From Xiphophorus maculatus (Eukaryota > Chordata > Actinopteri > Cyprinodontiformes > Poeciliidae): a stretch of DNA of 64,000 bases. Below, in pieces: positions 11,682-23,650 of this stretch; the first letter of the stretch is position 1, and each line of letters begins with the position of its first letter. The notes beneath the pieces are model-generated. The model was not told the origin of the DNA, did not search any database, and saw only the letters and a list, made by a program, of their open reading frames with translations. Location of the stretch: assembly GCF_002775205.1 (NCBI RefSeq), contig NC_036443.1, positions 11,461,698 through 11,525,697 on the forward strand, read 5' to 3'. The translations under genes and the position numbers were made by a program.

Positions 11682-14600
11682 CTAAGCAAAACCAGGTTGT
11701 GGCTCGGTCTGCAGACTCTCCACCTGCTGCAGCAGCTCCTGGATGGGTTCTGTCAGTTTATGTTTTGGTATCTGCATGCTGGCCTGCAGGGCTGTGCTGG
11801 CAAAATCCTGAGCCTGGCACGGAAACAAGCACAAGCCCAACAGCTGTCAGAGTCTCTTGGGAGAGCAAAGCTGACTTATATAATGATGTCACTGAAACTG
11901 GACAGCACATTCAGCCTCATTTAACCCACTTTAAATACCCTAATGACAACCTGATGTGCCTGGCTCTTTTATACCTGTAATCAAGTTGATATGACTGATT
12001 ATAAGATTATGTATGAATTATGAAATACACAAGGATCACCACACTATCTGTAACATGAATTGCAGGAGAAAGTGGGTCACGCAACAAGAGAACGTTCATA
12101 ATCACAAAAGGCATTTTCAAAAATATTAGAGTAAAGTTATTGTTTTTCGAGACCCAAGTCAATGTCCTGACCTTAATCCGACAGGAATGTAGTAGATGGA
12201 CTTGAAACAAGCTGTTCATGTACGGACGTCCCACCAACATTCCACAGTTCAGTTCCTATTGCATGTTGGTGGTGGGCGGAGGCCAGCCACCTAAAATGTT
12301 TCTTTTTTTACTCAAAAACAGTTAATGTTGCAACGGAAGTATGTTTTGTTTGTTTAAAATGTTGAAGATGATATTATCACGTGATATTATAAAGGCATCG
12401 TAAATGGTGGCTTGCAAATATATTCATACTCCTTAGTGCCGTCCAAACATGCAATGTTGTAGTAGCACAAAGTCGGATTTGCGTAGAAAAGAACAAATTG
12501 TTGTAGAACTGAAAAAGCGTCTGGAACATGCTTTCATTCTATTCCCAGCAGCAGCAAGGAGGACTTTCTTCAGAAATCTTTCCTGTATTAAAAAATGAAT
12601 GAATGTGTGTAAGAAGTTTGAAGAAAAGTTTATCAGCAAAAATCTTGTCTTAATAAATTATAAGACGTGGCCGTTGGTATCGGCTTGATTTGCTTGAGGG
12701 GCAACTTTGTAGCATTCTTGAACTGCAGTCAGGGACCACACAAACCCTCCTCACAATGCTGTTGGTGCTGTTGCGCTGTTGGGATGCATGTCTTCAGCAT
12801 AGATAGGGGATTACAACAGATTTGAGACTGATCAATGTCACAGTTATGTGCTGCTTTGTTCTAGTCTCTAATGTGCAATCCTAAGAAAACACAATAAGGT
12901 TCGCAGTTGTCAATTGGCAAATGTATGGGTAATGAAAATTTGGATAAAAAGTATTCAGTCAGCAGAATCGTGTATAAAAGCATAGTATAAATTCAGAATA
13001 TTTCCTTTTTGAGGAAGATATAATCTCCATAGTTAACCACATTTTAACTTTTGAGTAGTAAAAAGAGAAAAAGTACAATTTTAATTAAAAAAAATATGAG
13101 AGCCTGGTCTCTTATTTCTCTAAAAACTGGCTGCTGGTTGGGGCTAGAGTGATTATTGGTAATACTAGTCCCAGCCCAAGAAACGTTTTACATCACAAAA
13201 CATTATTGACACTAATTATTTACCCAATTGGCAAAAAAGTACTTGCAATGGTAGTTCTTCTTGAGTAAAGCATGCATTTCTGCCTCTTCTGTAAGATTTC
13301 CTCTAACATTTAACCTCACTCTGTGGTCAAGACCTGCTTAATTGTAAATACTTTGAATAGATACGATTTTTATTTAGGTCGACATTCAAAAATCACGTGT
13401 AATCTTTTAGGTGAGACAGTACGCAAAGTCTGCAGGCCAAATCCGGGGTCAGACTGTCGCGACACCACCACTCCCAATAGTGTGCGACTTGTGTTTACAG
13501 CGTCACCAATTAGCGGTAATCCAATCCTTGAGACAATGCTGGGAAGATCTAAGAAACTGTGTCACAGAGTCATACCTAACTCCATCAGGTGATTTACCTT
13601 GTGAAGGTCTCCGCTGACGAACCACAACATGGCGAGGTTGTGGGCAATAAGTGCAATATGATTGACGTCTCTTCTGGACTGTTTTTGTTCGAACTCCAAC
13701 ATGACTCTCAGCATTTCCTCCATTTCAACTCGCTGGGACTTTTCTAGTTCAGAGTCATGGAACGGAAGATGTTTTGTTACGTACTTAATACTTTAATAGC
13801 AAGTAGTCTGTTATAATAGTCCTGAATACCCTTAGTGTTCTGGTTACGGCATGTGTGTGTTAACTGTTTGTAGTTTTTCTAAGCATCTTTTCTTACCTAC
13901 TTTTGTCAATAAACATTCCATGAAGGCTGGGAATTTGCTTCGCAGCTAACAGGCTTTATATTATAAGTAGGGCAGCAGCTGTGATAGAGTCAAGTAGTAC
14001 GGATACTGCTCAGCCAGAGTCGTATCTAGCAGTGGTCTCTAGTCAGCCCTAAGCACACTAGTGTAAATCTGGGGTTTAGCGTTTGGATTGCACAGCAAGA
14101 CAGATCAGCTAAATATAGCACTGTTGACCTTATTTGTTTAGTTTTTTTTCAGTTTGTCTTAGTCTCATTCATTAGTTCACTTATATGTTAATGGGGATCC
14201 TGGCTGGAGTTTGGAGTGTGACGTAGATGGACAGACGGTGACATTTCCTGTGTTTTCCGCAGAGTGCTGTCGCTAAGTAAGCTAACGGAATGTTTTGTTA
14301 TTAAATGCTAGATGTTTATTTTACATAGTTGAGGAAACCGTACGCACCGTAAAAGGAAACAGATGAGTCAACAGATGAGTCAGCATGTTTCTGGTGGGTC
14401 TCTAGTAGACTGCTTAGATGTTTGTGCCACCTTTCTGCCACCTACGAAAATAAACAAAGGGTTTCTAGATTAAACCTGAACCATGTAAAGACAAAGTAAA
14501 TAAAATCAAGAAATAATTTTGAACTGGTACATGCAGCAAGGCTTTTTACATTCTGACTGAAAACTGTTCAGTTCTACGCACTTGTTTACTGTGGCTTGTG

Positions 14601-17600
14601 TGGATAAAATTAGGAATGACGTGTGTGGTGACTTTTGAAGCACTGTAGAGTACAGTAGTTGTCATTGTCTTTCCTTAACTTTCTGATGGGTTTTGGTTTA
14701 CAATTTTTGGTAAGCTGCTTGTGCACCTATTTTTTCTTCTACTCAATTTTCCTTTAAAACGGTTAGGCACGACATTCAGTGAACAGTCAGCTTACTTTTT
14801 TGTGGTTTAGCCTCCTTTTGGAGGGTGTCAATGACTGTCTTTAAGAAAACGTACAAGACATCAGCCTTTGTGTTGATTATAAAATTCCTAAAACTTAAAA
14901 TTTATGTCATAAAAAAAATTATTTTTATTGGTTTTATTGTTTTTTTCATTTACTATTGGTCCAAAATAACAGAAATAAACACTTGATACCATACTGAAAT
15001 ACATTTACATACAAGTTCCACTTTCTGAACTGAACAATGGAAACCAATTTACTTTTCCACAATTTTCCAATTTATCCAGGTGTACTTGCAATTCCCTGAC
15101 TCTAAAACTTCCTAGACCACTTAAATGAACTAAAATGACATTATTTATTTGTCTTTTCCATGCCCTGTGTTTGTTTTGTTGATTTTTTTTTTTAAATTAA
15201 GAAACAGCAAAAGAAATGCCAGAGTATGAAGGCTTTATACTTTGAATTTATAGTCAGAGTTTAAAGGGAAAAGAACAGAAAAAACAAAATGTGTGCATGG
15301 GCAAACCTCAGAGTACAGGGAGTGAACAATGAGCGTCTTCCCCTGTCTGGCAAACACATCAGCGATTAGAAAGTATCCCTTTGTGGTGGCAGAGCTGTCT
15401 AAACCATACTCCTCACAGGCAAAGTAAATCTGTAAATAAAAACATATGCACCCATATTAGTTCTTGGAAAACAGTGTTTAGTGACATTGTAATACTTGTT
15501 ATTTTGATTACTTTTATTCTTTTGCTACTATTTATGGTTTTTCTTAGCTACCAGGGGGGCAATGTAGACTTTGAGAGGCAACAGCATTTGGAGGTATTCT
15601 ATAAACTTAAGCTAAGTTTCTACAAGGAAAGGTAAGGCTGCTAAGGAACAAACAAATGTACCACATGGACCTGATGTCTATTGAAATAACTTGGAAGCAG
15701 ATTAAAAGTGGTTATGTATAAGGGCTAACTAATCATTTAATCTGTAACAGTAAAAAAATGTTTTTAAAAATCCAAACATCATTTGCAAAGTGAAACAGGG
15801 CGGTTTCCAGGTTTCCAGTTGTTGTATAGAATTGGCCCAGGCTCCTATGTAGCTGCTGTTGGATTGAAGCGCCCAATTCTGGATTCTTCAGTACAGCCCA
15901 CTCAGCCTGGGACAGGAGCTCTGCGACAACAGCTAAGTTGCCCAGGCCTGAAAATCAACAAGCAAGGACACAAATGAACCCGTTTGTGCATATAAAATTA
16001 TCAGAAAGAAAAAAAAACTGTGTAATTTGAGCAGAAGAATCACTTTTGTTGCTCATCTCTTACCCATGTTGGCCTCCGCCAACAGTATATAGGCAGGGAC
16101 GAGCTGGATGGTATTGGGACCGTATAGGTCAATGGAGGTTTGCAGGCAGCAGTGGGCAGCAGGAAGTGCCTCTTCACCTTTACCCTCTGACAGCTTGCTT
16201 TGAGCCACCAACGTGCAAATCTTGATCAGATGTCTCTGAGCAAGAAGCCAAATCCATAGTTACCTTTGCTCCATGGCAACTCTTCAGACCTCAAGAATTG
16301 ATTGCATAACAGTTCACAGAAACAAACCAACGTTATCTCACACGTCATGCCATTTCTCTGAAGTATCATTTTCAGGAAAGAACTGAACTAGACTCAGCTG
16401 GTTCTGAAGATACTCAGTATCCAAATCGTTAAACATGACGGCAAAAGCAAGACTTGCAGAAGGAAATGATCTTTTATACTACTACTGCTGTTTCTTTTTT
16501 TCTGAGATATCACCGTCTTGTTTGGATTTTACAAATTTGGAATGATGGGTCATTTCAAGATAGAGTACCAGACAAAAGGACCATAACAAAAGGAGAGAAA
16601 TTATTATTGTTGCTTAGCTGTAATACTCAAAACAAAGCCATAAATTCTGTTTGAATATGTTTTCATATATATTCCCCAGTTTGTTTACCTTTCTTAACTG
16701 GTTTTTCTTGCGGACGGACGGATCGTAGATATCTTTCATAGCACGTATGGGAACAAGCATCTGACAGATTCTTTCATGGATTCCCACCCAGTCAGCCTGC
16801 TGGTGATCTGCATTACTGAGAAAATTTAAATGCATATTTGTTATCCAAGAGATATTCTTCTCTCTGTCCCAACACCTTAAGTTCCAAGAAGTTAAACTGA
16901 CTTTGTAACCTCCAAGAAATCCTCCCCTGTTATGCGAATGAATCCTGATTCACGGCGAGTTACATTGTAGATCGGTGCAAGACATTGTGAAATACCAGGG
17001 AGATAAAAATGTTGTTAAAAGCTGCAGTCATTTGAGTTCTGGAAACATTCTAAGATGCCATCTGAGTTCATGGAGGGCACAGTAAATTGAAAGCTATAAT
17101 AACTGGCCTGTAATTTGGTTCCTCCGGTTCCCTTCGTCTGCACACTCTTGTGGAAACTGACTGAACTTTCCGTGCATATTTCTTACTGCGGAGGATGTCT
17201 GCTTGCTCTATATTGCATTTTGTCTTTTTAAGCAGGCAGAAATCTGGCCATGCCACATCACCACTAAGACAACACAAACAGAAGTCTGAAGACTGCACAG
17301 CTGGAAGGGAGAAAAATGTAACGTCCTGTTTGGTCATTTCGCTCAAATACAATGTTATGGCTTTGGAATATGCAACTGAAGGGATTTGCAAAACTACATA
17401 GACCCTTTGAAAATGTTCACTTTTGTTATCACATGACCACCAACTTGATTTGGATTTTATATGATAGACACCAACACAAAGTAGTGTATTATTGTGAAGT
17501 CACAAGTTTAGCCTGATTGGACAGAGTATCTGCAAACAGCAAACTTTGAATATCATTTTCTCAATAGGATTTAGGTCAAGACTTTGACTTAGCCAGTTTA

Positions 17601-18482
17601 ACATAAACCACTTCACAGTAGCTCTAGTTGTACAAGGTTTTGTCTTGCTAAAAAATATGGCAGGCTTATTTATATCACCTTTTGAACACAACGCAATTCA
17701 AAGCTTTTTTTTTTTCCTTTTGTCTTTTTCTTTTACATAAAACCAAAGCAAAACATTAAAAATAACAAATGTCTTTAACCCTTAAAAATATTTTGCTTCA
17801 AAAAAGAAATATTAAAATACTTATTCAAAGTTCAAACTTCTGCTTCGGTGACTCATTAGTGATTGGGCGAACAGTTCATTGGTGGGGTTCTTTGGTCAGA
17901 AGCCTTAGTAACCAATAATGCTTTAGTCTGGGATTAATTAGGATTGGCCTGAATTTAGCTCCATCGTCATTCTATCAGCTTCCTTGTCGAGAAAGCATCC
18001 TGCAACATAAGCTGCCTCCATGACATTTGACCTTTGGGACTGCTTGTTAAGGCTGTGTCCACATGTGAATGAAATGTGAGGCTAATTCATTCACAATATT
18101 CTCCTTACTTTGTTATTTAGGTGGATGGCCATGTCTTGGTAGGTTTGCATTTCTTACAGTTTGCATAGTTCTCCACAACTTTATCTATGAAATGTCTGCT
18201 GTGTTCCTTTGTCTTCATGATGCAGCTTGTTCACTGATGCTCTCAACCAAATCTCCGAGGCCTTCAGAGAACAGCTGCATTTACACACAGATGAATTCTT
18301 GTTCACTAATTCAGTTACTTCAGAAGGTAACCAGATTTCCTTTACCTCCTTTTTCAGATTTTCTGACGACCACATCTCATTTTCCTTCAGCTAGCAATTG
18401 TGCATTGCTTTCTCTTACAGAGCCAAAGAAAATACATTGAATACTGTGGTTGTTACAGATGGAATGTGGTAAAGAAAAAAAA

Positions 18483-18567
<85 letters not shown>

Positions 18568-18580
18568 AAACTATTCATTC

Positions 18581-18672
<92 letters not shown>

Positions 18673-18685
18673 AAACTATTCATTC

Positions 18686-18765
<80 letters not shown>

Positions 18766-19622
18766 GAATGAATAGTTTTACAAATTAATATCGACCATTA
18801 AACAGGAAAATGTTAATAGTCTGACAAACATCTTTATATTGTAATCCAATGCATTAGCACCAGTTCTATCAGTTCTTTTCTGTTTTGAATTCCTTGTTAT
18901 GGCCATTTGAATTTAACTAAAACTGTTTTTTTCTCTCTCTTGCTTTTTCAGTATGTAGGCTTAACGGAAAGTATGCACAGTAAGTGACTGTAAGCTCCAT
19001 GAGACTGGCTTTAGTGGCTCATCCCTTCCCATAAATCCCCACAGGGAGGGCCACCACATGCTACCGTTCACTGTTCTGCCACCGAGGGTTTTAGCCAATA
19101 CCATCTTGTGCTGTGCAACTGAGCAGAAAGTCGAAATGAGGGTTTGCAGAGATATATATAAAAAAAACAAACTTGTAAAAGCAGACTGTTTTCTGGCATT
19201 AAAATAAGGGTGAACGAAAAATATTATTGCACTAATGTAGCTTCCAGCTGTTTCTCTCCTTCATAGCAGCCACATGACATCAACACACGTGATATTTTTT
19301 TGTAGCAATGCATAGCGTACACTGCCACCTAGCGTTGACATGGTGTACCCCTCCCACTGCCAAATTAATGAAATATACTGCAGCATTTATAAACTGCTCC
19401 CATAACCACGGGTTATTTATACATGCAGTATTAGAATACGTTAAATGTTAAGACAAGACATCCAACAAAGTGAGCTTACCAGTAGAAAGTGACCTGACAC
19501 TCGCTGCACTGTATGTACGCTTCCCTTTGACAAAGTTCACAATACTTTTCCTTTCCTTTGGGGAAGGCAAGTGGCATTATTTTGGTGGCAACCCCCGAAG
19601 TTCCAGGTTCATCAGGCTCCAT
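11682..19622 (-). CDS. zmynd12: Zinc finger MYND domain-containing protein 12
   Basis: Small MYND-finger protein with TPR-like helices; the mammalian protein is an axonemal/sperm-flagellum factor. Coding exons in transcript order: 19622-19480, 16815-16689, 16235-16064, 15947-15778, 15429-15307, 14441 to about 14373, about 13783-13598, and 11813-11682 (stop TAG). The MYND finger spans exons 1-2: CELC, CSEC, FYC, then HQQADW, IHERIC. The helical part includes [19 protein letters not shown] and [20 protein letters not shown], matching the human protein closely. The length would be about 373 residues; human has about 365. The start at 19622 adds about 15 residues to the human N-terminus; an inner Met before PLAFPKG would match human better. 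The exon 6 donor and exon 7 acceptor are uncertain: 14373 or 14361 with 13783 keeps phase, and a phase-1 pair also exists. The exon 4 donor (GAT|GTTTGG) is weak. Synteny with rimkla supports the call. Confidence 0.9.
12010..12245. mobile_element. Possible Tc1-type repeat remnant in last zmynd12 intron
   Basis: The words GTCCTGACCTTAATCC and AAACAAGCTGTTCATG resemble the transposase segment encoding PDLNPI and its downstream part in fish Tc1-type repeats. There are many substitutions and no open frame. The rest of this 1.8-kb intron shows nothing recognisable. Confidence 0.35.
16268..16280. promoter_or_regulatory. X-box-like motif in zmynd12 intron 2
   Basis: GCTCCATGGCAAC contains one perfect X-box half (ATGGCAAC) and a degenerate other half. 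It lies about 33 bases upstream of the exon 3 acceptor on the - strand. It may be chance; it is noted because a full X-box sits at the promoter of the same gene. Confidence 0.25.
17400..17665 (-). mobile_element. Tc1/mariner-type transposase fragment
   Basis: On the - strand a short frame reads [16 protein letters not shown], a degenerate form of the DDE-transposase block (W)PSQSPDLNPIE typical of Tc1. The + strand before it carries the word TATGATAGACACCAACACAAAGTAG, found in related fish repeats and again near 32890 and 52745. It lies in zmynd12 intron 1 and is not functional. Confidence 0.65.
18489..18781. repeat. Long (TA)n array with direct and inverted 19-bp inserts
   Basis: About 290 bases of alternating TA are interrupted by GTAAAACTATTCATTCCTC at 18565-18583 and again at 18670-18688. 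The reverse complement of the same word closes the array at 18763-18781. The whole therefore contains nested palindromes with stems of up to about 100 bases. It lies in zmynd12 intron 1. Long ORFs of alternating Ile-Tyr across it are an artefact of the dinucleotide repeat. Confidence 0.9.
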
Positions 19623-19680
19623 TTTAACCAGAAAGCTTCTTCACTGCAGTTTCATAACAGCGTTGGCTCCTCAGTTTGCG

Positions 19681-19694
19681 GTTGCTATGGAAAC
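19681..19694 (-). promoter_or_regulatory. RFX X-box at zmynd12 promoter
   Basis: Read on the - strand the sequence is GTTTCCATAGCAAC, one base from a perfect X-box. It lies 59 bases upstream of the zmynd12 start codon, the typical position for RFX-controlled ciliary genes. No TATA box is seen. The placement agrees with the axonemal role reported for mammalian ZMYND12. Confidence 0.7.
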
Positions 19695-21129
19695 GACTTT
19701 AGCCGTCTCAAAAAGCTTGCATTCCTTTTTTTGTTTAAAGAGATATACGAAATCTTAAAATTATGATAATGGTACTTTTTTACAACATGAACTGTGAAAA
19801 GGTATAGGCCTCACTGTACAGCAGTTATTTATTTAATTTAATTTAATTTTATTTTGTTGTAACACTTCAATGTTTTAGATCGTTGAATATATTTTAATAT
19901 CAGGCAATAATAAACCAAATACATGTAGGTCTAAATTTATATAAAAATGTAATTGCCTGGCCTACTGAATCAGCATTTTTTTGGGTTCAATTTTTCTAGA
20001 TACAACCAGGCATTATTACATTGTTCTCGTAGTCCAAAAAAATTCATAAATAGAGCCTGTCTAATAACATGAAGAAGGCTAAAAGATTTCAAAAGCAACA
20101 AATCACATCTCTAAAGAAATGGCTATAAAGGGTTGAAAAGTATCCCCCCCACCCCCCACTATAATATTCACTATATTTTTTTCACAAGTGATAAAAACAT
20201 GGAATGGGGGTTAACCCTTCAAGGAGTGGTTGGCCTAACAAAAGTTTCCAAGAGTGCATCATTCTTAACTATAGGTCAACAAAAGACACTGACTAACATT
20301 TAAAGTCAAGAGTTAACAGTAAGAATGGGCAAACATAGCTTTCATGGCAGAGCTTCTTGAGGAAAACACCACTGTCCAAAAACAACACAAAGAAAAATAT
20401 GTGGACTGACTAGACAAATTGTAATATATTGGAAGTTGTATGTCCCGTTCCACCTCTTTTAAAATGAACACAGTATTTTAGAATGAGAGGATCATTTTAT
20501 AGCATGCCAGTGGTAGTTTTGTAGTCTAGTGCTGCTTTACTTTATCAAGACGTAAATGGCGAGCTGTAATCGATAGAATCATAAATTCTGCTCTCTACTA
20601 CAAAATCCTAAAGGACAATGTTCAGCCATCAATTCATGACCTTAAGCTAACCCAGTCTTTAGTAAAACAGGATGACAATGATTAATGCAGCCTGTAAATC
20701 CCTCTCTGAATAGCTTTAAAAAAAACAATATGAATATAATATCCGGTTTTAAATCTGATTGAGTTACTGTGGCATAACCCTAAAATCCTAAAAATGATTT
20801 CACCTTTCCACTATACTGTTACACTCTTTGTTTAAACCAAACCCACCTGGAATGTGTGTTGCCAGAAAGCTCCACCTTATTCCTGTATTAGTAAAGTACA
20901 CAGTTCCTCTTAGAGTCCCCAGAGAAAAAAGCTTTTCTGGCACAACACCCAAACAACCGCTTGGCTAGATAGATAGCATCTAATGGTTGTTGTGGAGACT
21001 TGGTGACCCTAAGATGCCACTGTTTCCTGCAGTCCGCAGTAAGCTCTGGATTTTTTTTTTACTTCCTTATCATCCTGCTGATCATGATAAAAAAGATTAA
21101 CATGGACTTCAGTTAGTCTTTTTGCGATA
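19695..21129. other. Intergenic region between zmynd12 and emp3
   Basis: AT-rich sequence with no convincing ORF. Around 20040-20470 there are words similar to dispersed fish repeats (GTAATATATTGGAAG and neighbouring stretches), but no family could be assigned. Nothing else was seen. Confidence 0.4.
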
Positions 21130-21135
21130 TTTATT
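21130..21135 (-). terminator. emp3 poly(A) signal (candidate)
   Basis: TTTATT on the + strand reads AATAAA on the - strand, about 265 bases beyond the emp3 stop. This fits a short 3' UTR. Confidence 0.4.
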
Positions 21136-21396
21136 AGAAGATGCTACAAATTGCATACAAGGTTTGAGGGAAAAATGTTACACAAAAACATATAATGTTC
21201 TATTAAATCAGATGAGTCTTATTAATCTAGAACTCACCAATTAGGATAGATGGTTCTGTCAAATATATATAAACAGATAAAACTATCACATTAGCTAAGG
21301 TTATGTTATACATTTTGCTTTTTCAATAGTAGCATTCCCGAAATTCAGTCAATTTTGTGAACCTTAAAGCTGCTGACTTAGATTTTCTTCGTCTGG

Positions 21397-22363
21397 TCAT
21401 TCTTTCTTACGCAGGTGGACATACATAATCCCACTACACAACAACAAAGGGACACACACCCACGCCAAGATAAAGCAGTATCCAAAGTTCCCTGAAGTCA
21501 GATTTTTTGAGTCCAGGAGGATTTCCTTTTTGTGAAGAGTGTAGATTAGTGCAGCAGAAAAGACTGTCAGACCTTATAACAAACAAACAGACAAAACAAT
21601 TGTTAGGAACAAAAGCTTAGACAGCTTATAAAACACAAAAAACAGCTGAGGTGCATAAATTAACGTCTAGCAGAAGTCCACAAATTCTGTGCCGGTCTGC
21701 TATACCATTACGAAACTCATGTCTTCAGTAGTAGTTGTACAAAACTCCATATTTATAATGTTTTACAAACGGGCAGAAAAAAAATCACAAGCCTTAATTG
21801 GATTGTTAAGGTGTATCTGGAATAAGATGCAATTTCACATGTGTCCCAGATCATCTAAGGTTTACCTGCAAAGACTTGACACAGTCCTGTGAAGTAGAAG
21901 AGTCCGCCCTTCGACATAGTGAATAACTGGCCTAAGAAGACCAAGAAGGAAACTGAGGAAAAGACGACTGAGATGACCATGAGGACCTGTACAGCCTGAA
22001 GCCATTCTAAAGAGGAAGACATTTTTTTTTAAATGCTAATGATTCCCTGGTTTTTACCTCTTTAATGTTACAAATCAGGTAAATTTCTTTTTTAAAGGCC
22101 TGCCTGTTTCTTTGATGGTTTCACACAGCTGAGTTCCTGTGGAGTTGTCCAACCTACAGTTGTACCAAAGGTCTGATGTTTCTGTGGAATCCCATGCCCA
22201 CCAGGTCTTTTAAAGAAAATAAAACACAATGCATATGGTTAGATAAGTCCTTAAAAAATTATGTACTCATAAACATGAGTATTACCTTTTCCATGGTTGC
22301 AATGAATAGCATTGCTAGTGTGATGAGATGCAGCGTGGTAACAAAAATGAGCAAGTAGGCCAT
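21397..22363 (-). CDS. emp3: Epithelial membrane protein 3 (PMP22/EMP/claudin family)
   Basis: Four-span plasma-membrane protein. Coding exons: 22363-22286, 22206-22104, 22006-21866 and 21572-21397 (stop TGA); 165 residues, EMP3 in human having 163. The signature WYNC follows LW in the first extracellular loop (Leu39-Trp40, Cys43, Cys54), with an N-glycosylation site NST at Asn47. EWLQAVQVLMVISVV opens span 2, GQLFTMSKGGLFYFTGLCQ links spans 2 and 3, and GNFGYCFILAWV lies in span 4. The C-terminus is LRKKE, as in PMP22 and EMP3 (LRKRE). KTWWAWD after span 1, MSKGGLFY and ALIYTLHKKEIL resemble EMP3 more than PMP22, EMP1 or EMP2. The intron phases agree with the family. The exon 2 donor is ACAG|GC, so intron 2 looks like a rare GC-AG intron; no GT donor keeps the frame. 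A non-coding 5' exon is proposed at 23550-23650. The gene is not next to zmynd12 in human. Confidence 0.88.
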
Positions 22364-22734
22364 CTTCAAAACCCTGTCTGAAAGAGAAGGAAACCATATT
22401 TGTATTATTTTGGATAAGGAACCCCAGTAAAACTCACAATAAGGCTGTAAAAAGTTGTAAATATATATATAGGCCCTCTTACAGGCCTTTACTACTTTTA
22501 TTTTTACTTTTTGTTTAAACAAATGATCAAATTAATTTCAATGTCAGGAAAAGGTACCCTGCATAACACTAAATGCAGCTTTCAAGTCATAATGGGGAAA
22601 ATAAAAGGAAGCTAGCCCTAGTGGAAAAATAATTAGCTCGTAAGCATAACCTGGGCAACAACTGCCATTCAGCTTTTCTGGGAAATTTTACACTGGTCCA
22701 TCCTTTTCTATAGAATGATCTTAATCCAGCCACA

Positions 22735-22830
22735 GGTCATTCATGCACTTTAAACAGGTCATACAACAGAATCTCATTCAGATTTAAGTCCAGACTTTGA
22801 CTATTTTTGCAAAAACCAAAGGCATTCAAA
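22735..22830 (-). mobile_element. Decayed Tc1-type fragment in emp3 5' intron
   Basis: CATTCAGATTTAAGTCCAGA followed by CTTTGACTA on the + strand is the complement of the SQSPDLNP-coding block in fish Tc1-type repeats, with several substitutions. The rest of the proposed 5' intron of emp3 (22378-23549) shows only weak repeat-like sequence. Confidence 0.5.
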
Positions 22831-23549
22831 AGACATTTGAAAACTGTCTTCTGTTTATTCTGGTTATCTTTGTCTGCTGTTAAAATGTTTTGATATTCTA
22901 AGTGTGACAAAAGAGCAAAGACAGAACTACTGTTTGACTGGGCAATCTCATTTTCACAGCACTGTATACAGTAGGAATTAAAACAGAAGTAAAAAAAAAA
23001 ACATGTTTTCCCTAACAAATTTAACTCTGACATTTTATACATGCTATTACAGCCAATGTTTCGTCTGTAATAGCTGTAGTGGTGGTAGTTGTAGCTTCTG
23101 ATAGAACAAAGCGACATACAGTCAGACAAAAGGAAACAGAACAGAACGCAAAGTAAAATAAGAACCTGATGAAATTGTCTGTGAAGATCTATATCTGTAG
23201 GAGCGGCCTGTTTGTGTGGGCGGTGGAGACAAAATTACTGTAAAATTATGTTATTATGTTAGATCCCATCAATCATATGAAAATGACAGTTGAGATTGTT
23301 GTCTTTTGGTTAGAAATTGGTTTTGGATTTGGTTGTGGAATTTAAAACATATAAGAAGGACAGTACATAAAACGCTTGAGTAGGTTGCTAATAGAAGGAG
23401 CAAAAAAAAAAATCTTTAATTTTTAAATAAATAATAAGTTAAGAGTCAATAAATACTTCAGTTTTGTCTTTAAGCTTAGTCATGTTAGAAAGCAGCACTT
23501 GGATATATTAAGTGACAAAATTTGAAAAGTTAGGAAACTATCTTCCTAC

Positions 23550-23650
23550 CCTGGATATTTCTCGTTCTCCTCAATCAGATCTCAACTCGGGAGCAGCTCC
23601 TGTACTTAGCGACCCTGTGCCCGCTTTGGTGGTCAACACTCTTTTTCCAG
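23550..23650 (-). other. Putative non-coding first exon and promoter of emp3
   Basis: On the - strand a donor ATCCAGG|GTAGGAAG ends at 23550. Upstream, around 23650-23690, are GGGGGTGTGGCGG (a KLF/Sp1-type box) and an AT-rich AAATAAATAAAG. The coding exon of emp3 has an acceptor TTTCAG at 22378-22380, 14 bases before its ATG, so a 5' UTR exon must exist upstream; this is the best candidate. The start site is not determined. Confidence 0.4.

Noticed and set aside
18400-18771. Two overlapping ORFs of more than 100 codons with Ile-Tyr repeats
   Set aside because: They are translations of the (TA)n array in an intron; there is no real protein signal.
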